DNA of 64,000 nucleotides. It comes from Pseudoalteromonas sp. T1lg88 (GTDB lineage: Bacteria > Pseudomonadota > Gammaproteobacteria > Enterobacterales > Alteromonadaceae). Both the position numbers and the translations under genes were made by a program. Positions 1 to 8,279 of the stretch are shown here, in pieces. The stretch covers positions 1 through 64,000 of the forward strand of contig NZ_PQCF01000001.1 in NCBI RefSeq assembly GCF_002964765.1, in the 5' to 3' direction. The notes under the pieces are model-generated. The model was not told the DNA's origin, did not search any database, and saw nothing but the letters and a program-made list of their open reading frames with translations. The number at the start of each line of letters is the position of its first letter. Positions within the stretch are counted from its first letter, which is position 1.

Positions 1-392
1 ACTGTGATGATATCTTTCGATATCGAATTGACTGTGCTGCAATAAATAAATTTATTGCCGTTGGTCACTCACTTTCCATTTAAGGAAAAACATTGAGACT
101 CTAAATTTGTTTGCGTCATCTAGCGAACTAGAATCTGCTGTTAGAACTCAATCTGTACGAGTGCCCACACAGATGAGTGCTTCATATTTTTAAAGAACAT
201 TCCGGTTACCCGGTTTCGAGTTGCTTTCGCGTCTCGAGGGCTGTGCATTCTACTCAACCCTGATTTGTTGTCAACACTTAATTTTGAGAAAGTTTCTTTT
301 TTCAAGGAAAGCCTCAAAACTCAGTTTTACTTGACTCCCTGAGTCGCTAGCGCCTCGCTATGCGTTGCTGCCTGCCGTCTCAGTGGGGTCGC
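1..392 (-). other. rRNA operon leader (5' external transcribed region)
   Basis: Read on the minus strand, this stretch follows two rRNA-type promoters and carries a boxA-like antitermination element (TGTTCTTTAAAAA, 187-199). About 14 bases further on is TCTGTGTGGGCACTCG (158-173), a motif typical of E. coli rrn leaders and spacers. The mature 16S 5' end is not in the window and should lie just left of position 1. The promoters in front indicate the 16S end of the operon and not an internal spacer. No rRNA sequence itself is visible. Confidence 0.8.
247..274 (-). promoter_or_regulatory. rrn P2 promoter
   Basis: The minus strand shows a consensus -35 TTGACA (269-274), a 16-bp spacer and -10 TAGAAT (247-252), about 146 bp downstream of P1. 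Tandem P1/P2 promoters ahead of a boxA leader are the classic gammaproteobacterial rrn arrangement. Confidence 0.8.
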
Positions 393-420
393 ATTATAGG
401 GAGATTCGATTTCGACGCAA
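393..420 (-). promoter_or_regulatory. rrn P1 promoter
   Basis: The minus strand shows -35 TTGCGT (415-420), a 16-bp spacer and a perfect -10 TATAAT (393-398), followed by a GC-rich discriminator (GCGACCCC). An A/T-rich stretch lies directly upstream (421-450), as expected for an UP element. Strong, growth-rate-controlled rRNA transcription is inferred from this arrangement. Confidence 0.8.
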
Positions 421-595
421 CCCCTTTTTTAAAGAAAATTGCGAAAAATAGCCTTTTGCGTATCAATTGATTAATAAGCACCCAAAACCGGATGTTAAGT
501 AGCCAAATTCAGGTCTTGAATTCAGGCCTTGTTATGATTCTTCCGTGGCAGGACTACTAAGTATTGAACAACTGCGGTAAAGATCAAGGTAGGAA

Positions 596-630
596 TCTAA
601 AAATAATAACGGCGAGCCTAAGCTCGCCGT
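596..630 (-). terminator. Rho-independent terminator downstream of cnoX
   Basis: A perfect 9-bp stem (609-617 with 622-630, ACGGCGAGC / GCTCGCCGT) with a 4-nt loop is followed on the minus strand by TTATTATTTTTA. It lies 43 bp beyond the cnoX stop codon. The stretch 421-595 between here and the rrn promoter shows nothing else recognisable. Confidence 0.8.
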
Positions 631-672
631 AGTCATATCTATACCTATATATGTAGGTACTCAAAAATAGCC

Positions 673-1530
673 CTAGTAAAGAATGCTATATAGTTTTCGA
701 CGTGACGCCGCCGCCAGGGCATCCCCCTCAGGTAGGCTGGCGATAATATCAAGATAGAACTTCTTCGCATCGGCAAAGTTAAGATCTTTCTTTAGCACTA
801 AAAATAAAGTTTCGAGCGCTTCAGCTTTACGACCGGCATCATTAAAAGCCACCGCCAGTTTCACCTTAAGCTCTAAATTATCGCCTTGCTGCTCAATTTC
901 CTGCTGCAATAAGCGGATCTCAGGAGAGTCTTGTGCTTGCTCTGCTTGCTCTAATTTTGCTTTGATATTGTTGTAGTAGGCGTCCTGATCCGCCAACGCT
1001 ATGGTATCTAGCAAGGCTTTTGCATCATCCAACTTATGTATTTGGATGCAGATATCGGTTAGCACCAGCTTAATTCGAGCATTCTGCGGGTCGATTTCAT
1101 AGGCCTGCTTGGCGTATTTAAAGGCATCATTCAGGTTATCCGCCGCCAACGCTGCTTTAGCCTGCTGTAATAAAGCATCTTCCGGCTGTGGCAGGTGCTT
1201 TTGCAATGCTTCTTTTATTTGTTGCTCGCTTTGCGCGCCTGGCAACATATCCACCGGCGCGCCACCTTTTAATAGCACTAAGGTGGGTAATGTCTGCAAA
1301 CCAATTTGCTGCGCCAACTGGCTGGCCAGCGCTTGCTGAAGGTCACAGTCCAGGGTAGCAACGATAAGATGCTGCTGATATTGCTGCGCTAAACCATCGA
1401 GAATACGTGCCTGCTCTTGGCATTCATGGCTCTGCGCCGAGTAGAAGCTCAAGGCAACGATATTGTCTTCGGAAGTTTGTCCTAAAACCTGCTGAATATT
1501 TTCAGCAGTAAGTTGAATTTGATTCGTCAT
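673..1530 (-). CDS. cnoX: Co-chaperone CnoX/YbbN, thioredoxin-TPR protein
   Basis: A 285-residue protein with an N-terminal thioredoxin fold (about residues 10-115) and a C-terminal helical TPR region (about 120-285), the CnoX (YbbN) architecture. The usual WCxxC active site is replaced by SHEC at residues 34-37, much like the SxxC of E. coli CnoX. Only one redox cysteine remains, so a chaperedoxin role is more likely than disulfide reduction. In E. coli CnoX protects proteins from chlorine stress and hands them to GroEL and DnaK; here that role is by family. It is monocistronic, divergent from the next gene, and ends at its own terminator. Confidence 0.88.
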   Translation of the reverse strand: MTNQIQLTAENIQQVLGQTSEDNIVALSFYSAQSHECQEQARILDGLAQQYQQHLIVATLDCDLQQALASQLAQQIGLQTLPTLVLLKGGAPVDMLPGAQSEQQIKEALQKHLPQPEDALLQQAKAALAADNLNDAFKYAKQAYEIDPQNARIKLVLTDICIQIHKLDDAKALLDTIALADQDAYYNNIKAKLEQAEQAQDSPEIRLLQQEIEQQGDNLELKVKLAVAFNDAGRKAEALETLFLVLKKDLNFADAKKFYLDIIASLPEGDALAAASRRKLYSILY

Positions 1531-1605
1531 GGTTAAGTTGCCATCTATTTAGAATTAGGCTTTGATATGGAGTCAAAGATCACAATTACAAGTGTAAGGA
1601 ATATT

Positions 1606-2925
1606 ATGGGTTTTCTGCAAAATATGACAATAGCGAGCACGGCGTTATTATTAACCACGGCATTGCCCGCCGACGCCGCTATTAAGGTTAACGAGCGCCT
1701 GCCCGAGCTGGAAAAGCTCTATTTGGACTTACACCAATCCCCTGAGCTCTCGTTACAAGAACAACAAACCGGCAAGAAAATCGCCAAGCAACTAAAACGT
1801 CTGGGCTTTGAGGTCACCTCTGAGGTGGGTGGGTATGGCGTGGTCGGACTGCTAGAAAATGGTGCAGGCCCTACTATTATGATCCGCACCGACACCGACG
1901 GTTTACCCATCACCGAACAAACCGGCGTTTCCTATGCTTCTAAGGTGAAGGTGCTAAATAAAGAAGGGACTGAGGTCGGCGTGATGCACGGCTGTGGTCA
2001 CGATATTCACATGACCAGCTTTATTGGCACCGCCGAGCACTTGGTCGCCCACAAAGACCAATGGCAAGGCACCCTAATGATGGTGGCCCAGCCCGCCGAG
2101 GAAGTGGGTGCCGGCGCCAAGGCCATGTTAAACGAAGGGCTCTTTAGCCAGTTTGCCAAGCCGGATCATATTTTAGCCCTGCATGTCAGTGCCAGTGTGC
2201 CCGCGGGTAAGGTTGCTTTAAAGCCGGAGTACACCATGGCCAGCGTCGACTCTGTTGATATTCATGTCAAAGGCAAAGGCGGCCACGGTGCGTACCCGCA
2301 TACCACTATCGATCCCGTGGTGCTGGCTTCTCGTATCGTGCTGGCCTTACAAACGATCACCAGCCGCGAACTCTCTCCTCTTGAGCCTTCGGTAGTCACC
2401 GTAGGTTCAATCCATGGGGGCAGTAAGCACAATGTTATTTCCAACGAGGTCAAACTCCAGCTGACATTACGCAGCTATAACCCGGCGGTACGCGAACAAC
2501 AGATTGCGGCGATTAAGCGCATTACCGCGGGTATTGCCGCCAGTGCCGGGCTTGAAGAATCACTTTACCCTGAAGTGGTGGTTCATGAGGCCGAGTCTAT
2601 TCCCTCGACCTACAATAACCCAGAGCAAACCGCTCGCGTCACCCAGGCCATTAAAGCGGCCATTGGCGCCGATAATGTTGAGTTGACCGAGCCAGTCATG
2701 GCCGGTGAAGACTTTGGTTTATATGGCCGTACCGAAGACAAGCTGCCTATTACCCTATTCTGGCTAGGTGGTGTAGACCCTGATACTTACAAGGAGGCAA
2801 TGAAAAACAATACCCAGTTACCGTCATTACATTCGAGTAAGTTTGCTCCGGATTACCAAAAGGCGATTCCAACTGGGGTCAACGCCATGAGTAATGCAGC
2901 ATTGGCCTTGTTTAATAGAAACTAA
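1606..2925 (+). CDS. Secreted M20-family amidohydrolase (peptidase M20D)
   Basis: Metal-dependent hydrolase of the M20 amidohydrolase/aminoacylase family. Metal-ligand motifs are visible: HGCGHDIHMT (about residues 128-137), PAEEVGAGA (about 163-171) and MAGEDFG near the C-terminus. A lid/dimerisation domain lies in between. An in-frame start exists at 1567, but the ATG at 1606 has AAGGA five bases upstream. From there the protein begins with a clean signal peptide (hydrophobic TIASTALLLTTALP, cleavage after ADA), so 439 residues and periplasmic or extracellular location are preferred. The substrate (N-acyl amino acid or peptide) cannot be read from sequence. Its stop overlaps the convergent topB stop by 4 bp. 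Confidence 0.85.
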   Translation: MGFLQNMTIASTALLLTTALPADAAIKVNERLPELEKLYLDLHQSPELSLQEQQTGKKIAKQLKRLGFEVTSEVGGYGVVGLLENGAGPTIMIRTDTDGLPITEQTGVSYASKVKVLNKEGTEVGVMHGCGHDIHMTSFIGTAEHLVAHKDQWQGTLMMVAQPAEEVGAGAKAMLNEGLFSQFAKPDHILALHVSASVPAGKVALKPEYTMASVDSVDIHVKGKGGHGAYPHTTIDPVVLASRIVLALQTITSRELSPLEPSVVTVGSIHGGSKHNVISNEVKLQLTLRSYNPAVREQQIAAIKRITAGIAASAGLEESLYPEVVVHEAESIPSTYNNPEQTARVTQAIKAAIGADNVELTEPVMAGEDFGLYGRTEDKLPITLFWLGGVDPDTYKEAMKNNTQLPSLHSSKFAPDYQKAIPTGVNAMSNAALALFNRN

Positions 2926-4844
2926 GCCTGAGCTTTACTGCTTTTCGGGCGCGGGCTCTTTCTTCTCGCGCCCTTAAACTTCCTTTTTACCTGACTCTTG
3001 ATATGTGAAAACTGACGACTGTCACAGGTTTTTGCTTCTTCAATTAATGCCCCTAGTTGCCCAACCAAGGGCTGCATAAAATCATCGTACTTAAGCTGTT
3101 TCTCTGCAATTTGTGCCAAGGCCATTTCCCAATGAGCGGTCATATCCGGTGTTGAAAGGGTGTCAGGCAAGGCATTGATCAGCGCCACACCCGTTTCTGT
3201 GGCAACAATGGTCTTGCCACTGCGAGCAAGGAAGCCACGGGTAAACAATAACTCGATAATGCTGGCGCGGGTCGCCTCTGTACCCAGACCATCGGTTTCC
3301 CGCAGCACCTTACGGATATCCGGGTCTTTCACATAGCGGGAAATAGCAGTCATCGCTGCAAGCAAGGTGGCATCGGTAAAATGCGCCGGTGGTGTGGTGT
3401 TTTTATCTAATCGGCGCGCATCCTCGCACAGTACCTGCTGACCCAGGCTTAAAGGCGGTAAGCTAGGCGCTTCTTTTTCTTCTTTATTGGGCAATAACAC
3501 CTTAAAGCCGCGTTCTATCTCTTCTTTGGCCTTGGTAGTGAATGTGCCGCCGGCTATCTCTGCTTCCACATCGGTTTGGTGATAACGGTAGGCCGGCATA
3601 AATTGCATCAGGTACTGGCGACAGATCAGCTCATAAACACGGCGCTCCGTTTCTGTGAGCTGCGCCGAGGTCTTTTTATTGGTCGGCACTATGGCATGGT
3701 GAGCGGCAACCTTGGCATCGTTAAAGCAACGTGCTTTTCTTAACGGATCCGCGGTAGCCAGCTGCTCTTTTGAAAACACGCCGTTGGCAATCACGCTATC
3801 GATAATGGCAGGCGCCTGCTGAAAATGATCCTTAGGCAAATACCTATTATCCGAGCGTGGATAGGTGATCAAGGTATGTTTTTCATAAAGACTTTGGCAG
3901 GTATCAAGTACCGCTTTGGCTGGCAACCCGAAGCGCTTGGCGGCATCGATTTGCAGTGCCGACAGGTTATAAGGCAAGGGCGCCTGCTCTTGTTTTTCAG
4001 CCCTTTTGACCTGAGTGATCAATCCATGCTGCCCCTTGATACGGGAAACAACGTTATCGGCCAAGGCCTTGACTAATACCCGACTCTGTTCGTCCTGATA
4101 AGGTTGGCAGGCTTCGCTCGGTTGCCACTTTAAGGTAAAGCCTTGTTGCTCTTGAGTGCGCATCAGGGCTTCTACTTCATAGAAGGGCTTGCTGACAAAT
4201 TCTTTAATTTCTTTATCCCGCGCTACCACCAAGCCAAGGATGGGCGTTTGCACCCGGCCAACGGAGAGCACACCCTTATAGCCGCCTTTTTGGCCCGCAA
4301 GGGTATAGGCCCGGGTGAGGTTCATGCCAAACAGCCAATCGGCACGGGAGCGCGCCAAAGCCGAGACGCTAAGTGGAATAAATTCCGCGTTGGCACGCAA
4401 TTGTCCAAGGGCCTTTTTCACTGCGGGTAAATTTAGGTCACTGATCAGTAAACGCTGAATACTTTGCTTTTTAGCCTTGCTCACATTGGCTTGGGAGATC
4501 ACCTCATCGACTAAGAGTTGCCCTTCCCTGTCGGGGTCGCCGGCATGAACAATTTGCGAAGCTTGCTTGATCAGCTTTTTGACTAGGGTAAGTTGTTTGC
4601 GGGTTTTGCTCTTGGCTTTAAGTTGCCATTGCTGTGGCACTATGGGTAGATGCTGTACTTGCCACTTTTTATAAGCGGCATCATAGTCATCGGGCTCAGC
4701 CTGCTCTAATAGATGACCGATACACCAGGTCACGCAATCGCCATTGCCCAGCTCGATATAGCCGTCTTTTTTGTTATGGGGTTTAGGTAAAGCGGCAGCA
4801 ATGGCACGCCCAAGGGAAGGTTTTTCGGCAATATATAGCTTCAT
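2922..4844 (-). CDS. topB: DNA topoisomerase III
   Basis: Type IA topoisomerase of 640 residues (E. coli TopB has 653). The TOPRIM domain starts with IAEKPSL and carries HAGDPDREGQ (about residues 101-110). The catalytic tyrosine lies in TYPRSDNR at Tyr328, the same number as in E. coli TopB. An in-frame start at 4862 would add six residues (MNSCCA). Family alignment starts at MKLYIAEKPS, so 4844 is chosen, although neither start has a clear Shine-Dalgarno. The C-terminal tail is basic (KSQVKRKFKGARRK). The enzyme decatenates replication and recombination intermediates. It stands alone, convergent with the M20 gene. Confidence 0.95.
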   Translation of the reverse strand: MKLYIAEKPSLGRAIAAALPKPHNKKDGYIELGNGDCVTWCIGHLLEQAEPDDYDAAYKKWQVQHLPIVPQQWQLKAKSKTRKQLTLVKKLIKQASQIVHAGDPDREGQLLVDEVISQANVSKAKKQSIQRLLISDLNLPAVKKALGQLRANAEFIPLSVSALARSRADWLFGMNLTRAYTLAGQKGGYKGVLSVGRVQTPILGLVVARDKEIKEFVSKPFYEVEALMRTQEQQGFTLKWQPSEACQPYQDEQSRVLVKALADNVVSRIKGQHGLITQVKRAEKQEQAPLPYNLSALQIDAAKRFGLPAKAVLDTCQSLYEKHTLITYPRSDNRYLPKDHFQQAPAIIDSVIANGVFSKEQLATADPLRKARCFNDAKVAAHHAIVPTNKKTSAQLTETERRVYELICRQYLMQFMPAYRYHQTDVEAEIAGGTFTTKAKEEIERGFKVLLPNKEEKEAPSLPPLSLGQQVLCEDARRLDKNTTPPAHFTDATLLAAMTAISRYVKDPDIRKVLRETDGLGTEATRASIIELLFTRGFLARSGKTIVATETGVALINALPDTLSTPDMTAHWEMALAQIAEKQLKYDDFMQPLVGQLGALIEEAKTCDSRQFSHIKSQVKRKFKGARRKSPRPKSSKAQA

Positions 4845-5054
4845 AGCACAACAACTGTTCATCCATACAGTAAGAAAGAGTGTAGTGCATTTTTACTTTT
4901 GATGAAAGAGTATTAAGAGCTAGTGCCCACTAAGTAACGCGCACCCATGCTTTAAATTGCTACCGAGCCACTTCAAGTACTTAACCCTTTATTTAAAATC
5001 TGCAGATTAAAAACAACTACACTGGCTCTAAGTGGTCGAAAATCATCACCGCCT

Positions 5055-5083
5055 TTGACCTGGTCACGGAATCCCCCTAAAAT
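5055..5083 (+). promoter_or_regulatory. Promoter of xseB-ispA-dxs
   Basis: -35 TTGACC (5055-5060), 17-bp spacer, -10 TAAAAT (5078-5083), ending 37 bp before the xseB start codon. This is a near-consensus sigma-70 promoter. The rest of the 4845-5054 gap shows no gene. Confidence 0.7.
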
Positions 5084-5120
5084 TGGCGCTCTTAGCAATT
5101 CAGTAACGAGAGCGCAGGCA

Positions 5121-5360
5121 ATGGCCCAAAAAAAACCAGAAAACCTCACCTTTGAGGACGCAATCAATGAACTGAGCCAAATTGTCACTGAGATGGAACA
5201 AGGCGATATGCCGCTGGAACATTCTTTAAAGCAGTTTGAACGTGGTATCAGCCTGGCCAATGTCTCGGCGCAAAAACTGGATCATGCACAGCAAAAGGTA
5301 AGCATGCTGATGAGTAATGATCTCGACAGCGAATTAACGCCTATGGACCCTCAAGAGTAA
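5121..5360 (+). CDS. xseB: Exodeoxyribonuclease VII small subunit
   Basis: A 79-residue protein with the XseB signature: NLTFEDAINELSQIV, then EMEQGDMPLEHSLKQFERG, a helical hairpin that binds the XseA C-terminus. The upstream in-frame extension to 5055 overlaps the promoter. The ATG at 5121 (MAQKKPENL) has a purine-rich region upstream and gives the normal family length. It is the first gene of xseB-ispA-dxs, the usual order in gammaproteobacteria; ispA follows after 8 bp. Confidence 0.93.
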   Translation: MAQKKPENLTFEDAINELSQIVTEMEQGDMPLEHSLKQFERGISLANVSAQKLDHAQQKVSMLMSNDLDSELTPMDPQE

Positions 5361-5368
5361 TAGTCACT

Positions 5369-6256
5369 GTGGAATTAAAACAAGCCTTAGCGCAAGCGCA
5401 GCAAGACGTAGTGCACACCCTGGAAAACTATTTCCACAGCCAGCAAGATGCCCAACCAAGGATCCTCGCGGCCAGCCAATACAGCGTACAAAATGGCGGT
5501 AAACGACTGCGTCCGTTTTTGGTTTATTGCGTCGGCTCCATGCTCGGTGCCAACAAGGGCGATCTTGATAAGGCCGCCGCGGCCATCGAATGTATTCACA
5601 GCTATTCCCTTGTGCATGATGACTTGCCAGCCATGGACGACGATGAATTACGCCGTGGTCGCCCCACCTGCCATATTGCCTATGATGAAGCCCATGCCAT
5701 TTTGGCCGGTGACGCCTTGCAGAGCATCGCCTTTGAATTGCTAAGCAGCAGTGACTTTAACCTAGAGGCTGGTGCGCAAATTCGCCTGGTACAAAGCCTA
5801 AGCCGAGCGTCTGGTTTGCTCGGCATGGTCGGCGGCCAGGCCCTGGACATAGCCGCAACAGGAAAAGACATCAGTTTAAGCGAGCTTGAGCAGATACATA
5901 ATGCCAAAACCGGTGCGCTCCTAAGCTGCGCCATCGAACTTGGCTATTTATGCGCCCCCAAGGGCGACAGCGATACGCAAGCGGCACTGCAAAAATACGG
6001 CAAGGCCATCGGCCTGGCATTCCAGGTGCAAGACGATATTTTAGATATAGAAGGCGACACCCAGACCTTGGGCAAACCGCAGGGCTCGGATGAGGCCGCC
6101 AGTAAAGCCACCTACCCGGCTCTGCTTGGCTTAGATGGCGCAAAAGCCAAACTACAGCAGCTCTATGACGAGGCCATTGCCGCCCTCGATAACCTGCCCT
6201 ATGACACCAGGATGTTGGCGCAACTGGCGCAATACATCATCGCCCGAGATCATTAA
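5369..6256 (+). CDS. ispA: Farnesyl diphosphate synthase
   Basis: A 295-residue trans-prenyltransferase that condenses IPP with DMAPP and GPP to make farnesyl diphosphate for quinones and undecaprenyl phosphate. The first aspartate-rich motif DDLPAMD is at residues 84-90, followed by RRGRPT; the second, DDILD, is at 222-226. The GTG start lies 8 bp after xseB, indicating translational coupling. The length is normal for IspA (299 in E. coli). Confidence 0.94.
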   Translation: MELKQALAQAQQDVVHTLENYFHSQQDAQPRILAASQYSVQNGGKRLRPFLVYCVGSMLGANKGDLDKAAAAIECIHSYSLVHDDLPAMDDDELRRGRPTCHIAYDEAHAILAGDALQSIAFELLSSSDFNLEAGAQIRLVQSLSRASGLLGMVGGQALDIAATGKDISLSELEQIHNAKTGALLSCAIELGYLCAPKGDSDTQAALQKYGKAIGLAFQVQDDILDIEGDTQTLGKPQGSDEAASKATYPALLGLDGAKAKLQQLYDEAIAALDNLPYDTRMLAQLAQYIIARDH

Positions 6257-6324
6257 AAATTACTACAGATGGCCGTGCCCATTTTGATATACTCGGGCCA
6301 TCGCAGTGAAGGATAATAAAACGC

Positions 6325-8187
6325 ATGAATTTGGATAGTAGCAAGTATCCCCTTTTAAATCAGGTCGATGAACCTGCACAACTGCGCGACCTGGCTCAAG
6401 ATAAGCTAGGCGCGTTTAGCTATGAATTGCGGGACTACCTACTGAACTCCGTATCACAAAGCAGTGGCCATTTTGCCTCAGGTTTAGGCACGGTGGAGCT
6501 GACTGTGGCGTTGCATTATGTCTATAACACGCCATTCGACCGCTTGATCTGGGATGTGGGTCACCAGGCCTATCCGCATAAGTTGATCACAGGTCGTCGC
6601 GAGCAAATGCACACCATCCGCCAAAAAGATGGCCTGCACCCTTTTCCTTACCGTGGCGAAAGCGAGTACGACACCTTTAGTGTGGGTCACTCAAGTACCT
6701 CGATTTCTGCGGCGTTAGGCATGTCTATTGCGGCGCAAAAAGAAGGTAAAGGACGTAAAACCGTAGCCGTGATCGGCGATGGTGCTATTACCGCAGGTAT
6801 GGCCTTCGAAGCCATGAACCACGCCGGTGATGTGAAGTCGGATATGCTGGTGATCCTCAACGATAACGAGATGTCTATCTCGGAAAACGTGGGCGCCTTG
6901 AATAACCACTTCGCTCGTATTCTTTCCGGCAGCTTTTACACTAATATTCGTGAAGGTGGCAAAAAGCTGCTCTCCGGTCTGCCGCCAGTCAAAGAGCTGG
7001 CCAGCCGCATGGAAGAGCACCTGAAAGGCATGGTGATCCCTGGCACCTTTTTCGAGGAGCTGGGCTTTAATTACATCGGCCCCATTGATGGCCACGACGT
7101 TAATATGCTGGTCGACACCCTGCGCAATATGCGCAACCTTAAGGGTCCGCAGCTACTGCACGTGAAAACGCAAAAAGGTAAAGGTTATAAGCCAGCCGAA
7201 GCCGATCCTATCGGTTACCATGCTGTGCCCAAATTCGACCCAAGCGAAAGCAAGTTACCCAAGTCAAAGCCTGGCGCGCCGACCTTTTCCAAAGTCTTTG
7301 GCGACTGGCTATGCGATATGGCCGCCGAAGACAGCCGCCTGATGGCCATTACCCCGGCCATGCGTGAAGGCTCAGGCATGGTGCGTTTCTCCAAGGAATA
7401 CCCAGAGCAGTATTTTGATGTGGCCATTGCCGAGCAGCATGCTGTGACCTTAGCCGCTGGTTTTGCCTGCGAGCAATTAAATCCTGTGGTGGCGATTTAC
7501 TCATCTTTCTTACAGCGCGCCTATGATCAGCTGATCCACGATGTTGCCCTGCAAGAGTTACCTGTGTTATTTGCTATCGACCGTGCCGGTGTGGTTGGCG
7601 CCGATGGTGAAACTCACCAGGGCACCTATGATTTAAGCTTCTTACGCTGCATTCCTAATATGGTGATCATGGCTCCGGCCAATGCCAACGAATGCCGCAA
7701 CATGCTTTACACCGGCCACAAGCTGGATAAGCCAGCAGCGGTGCGCTATCCCCGTGGCAGCGCCGGTGAGGGTGAATTCGATGCACAAATGCAAGCGCTT
7801 GAAATTGGTAAAGGCCGTGTGCTTCGTCAAGGTAAAGGTGTGGCCATACTGTCATTCGGTACCCTACTCGAGTATGCCGAGCCAGCCGCCGAAGCACTGG
7901 ATGCCACCTTGGTAGATATGCGTTTTGTTAAGCCACTGGATACGGCGCTGATTGATGAATTAGCCGCTACCCATGAGCACCTGGTGACCTTGGAAGACAA
8001 TATGATTGCCGGTGGTGCAGGCTCAGCGGTGAGCGAATATCTGGCACAAAGCAAGCAGCTTAAGCCGGTATTACACTTAGGCCTGCCGGATGTCTTTATC
8101 AAGCACGGTACCCAGCAGGAAATGCACGCAGAGCTTGGCCTGGATAGCGCCGGTATCGAGCGACAAGTTAAAGCTTGGTTAGCGTAA
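6325..8187 (+). CDS. dxs: 1-deoxy-D-xylulose-5-phosphate synthase
   Basis: A 620-residue thiamine-diphosphate enzyme catalysing the first step of the MEP isoprenoid pathway, from pyruvate and glyceraldehyde 3-phosphate. Visible motifs are [10 protein letters not shown] (about residues 73-82), the ThDP-binding [18 protein letters not shown] and, in the transketolase-like middle domain, [14 protein letters not shown]. The ATG is preceded by GAAGGATAATAAAACGC. It lies 68 bp after ispA; that gap contains a loose inverted repeat (6268-6274 with 6296-6302) of unknown meaning. It supplies the precursors that IspA uses. Confidence 0.96.
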   Translation: MNLDSSKYPLLNQVDEPAQLRDLAQDKLGAFSYELRDYLLNSVSQSSGHFASGLGTVELTVALHYVYNTPFDRLIWDVGHQAYPHKLITGRREQMHTIRQKDGLHPFPYRGESEYDTFSVGHSSTSISAALGMSIAAQKEGKGRKTVAVIGDGAITAGMAFEAMNHAGDVKSDMLVILNDNEMSISENVGALNNHFARILSGSFYTNIREGGKKLLSGLPPVKELASRMEEHLKGMVIPGTFFEELGFNYIGPIDGHDVNMLVDTLRNMRNLKGPQLLHVKTQKGKGYKPAEADPIGYHAVPKFDPSESKLPKSKPGAPTFSKVFGDWLCDMAAEDSRLMAITPAMREGSGMVRFSKEYPEQYFDVAIAEQHAVTLAAGFACEQLNPVVAIYSSFLQRAYDQLIHDVALQELPVLFAIDRAGVVGADGETHQGTYDLSFLRCIPNMVIMAPANANECRNMLYTGHKLDKPAAVRYPRGSAGEGEFDAQMQALEIGKGRVLRQGKGVAILSFGTLLEYAEPAAEALDATLVDMRFVKPLDTALIDELAATHEHLVTLEDNMIAGGAGSAVSEYLAQSKQLKPVLHLGLPDVFIKHGTQQEMHAELGLDSAGIERQVKAWLA

Positions 8188-8207
8188 CTAGCAAAGCTAA
8201 ATAAAAG

Positions 8208-8236
8208 CAAAAAGGAGCGATATCGCTCCTTTTTTC
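8208..8236. terminator. Bidirectional terminator between dxs and the sensor cyclase
   Basis: A 9-bp perfect stem (AAGGAGCGA, 8212-8220, with TCGCTCCTT, 8223-8231) is flanked by T6 on the plus strand and by TTTTTGC on the minus strand. It can terminate both convergent genes. Confidence 0.85.
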
Positions 8237-8279
8237 TGTCCGTGTTTTGGCTCATAGAGACCAAAGACTTAGCTCTGGC

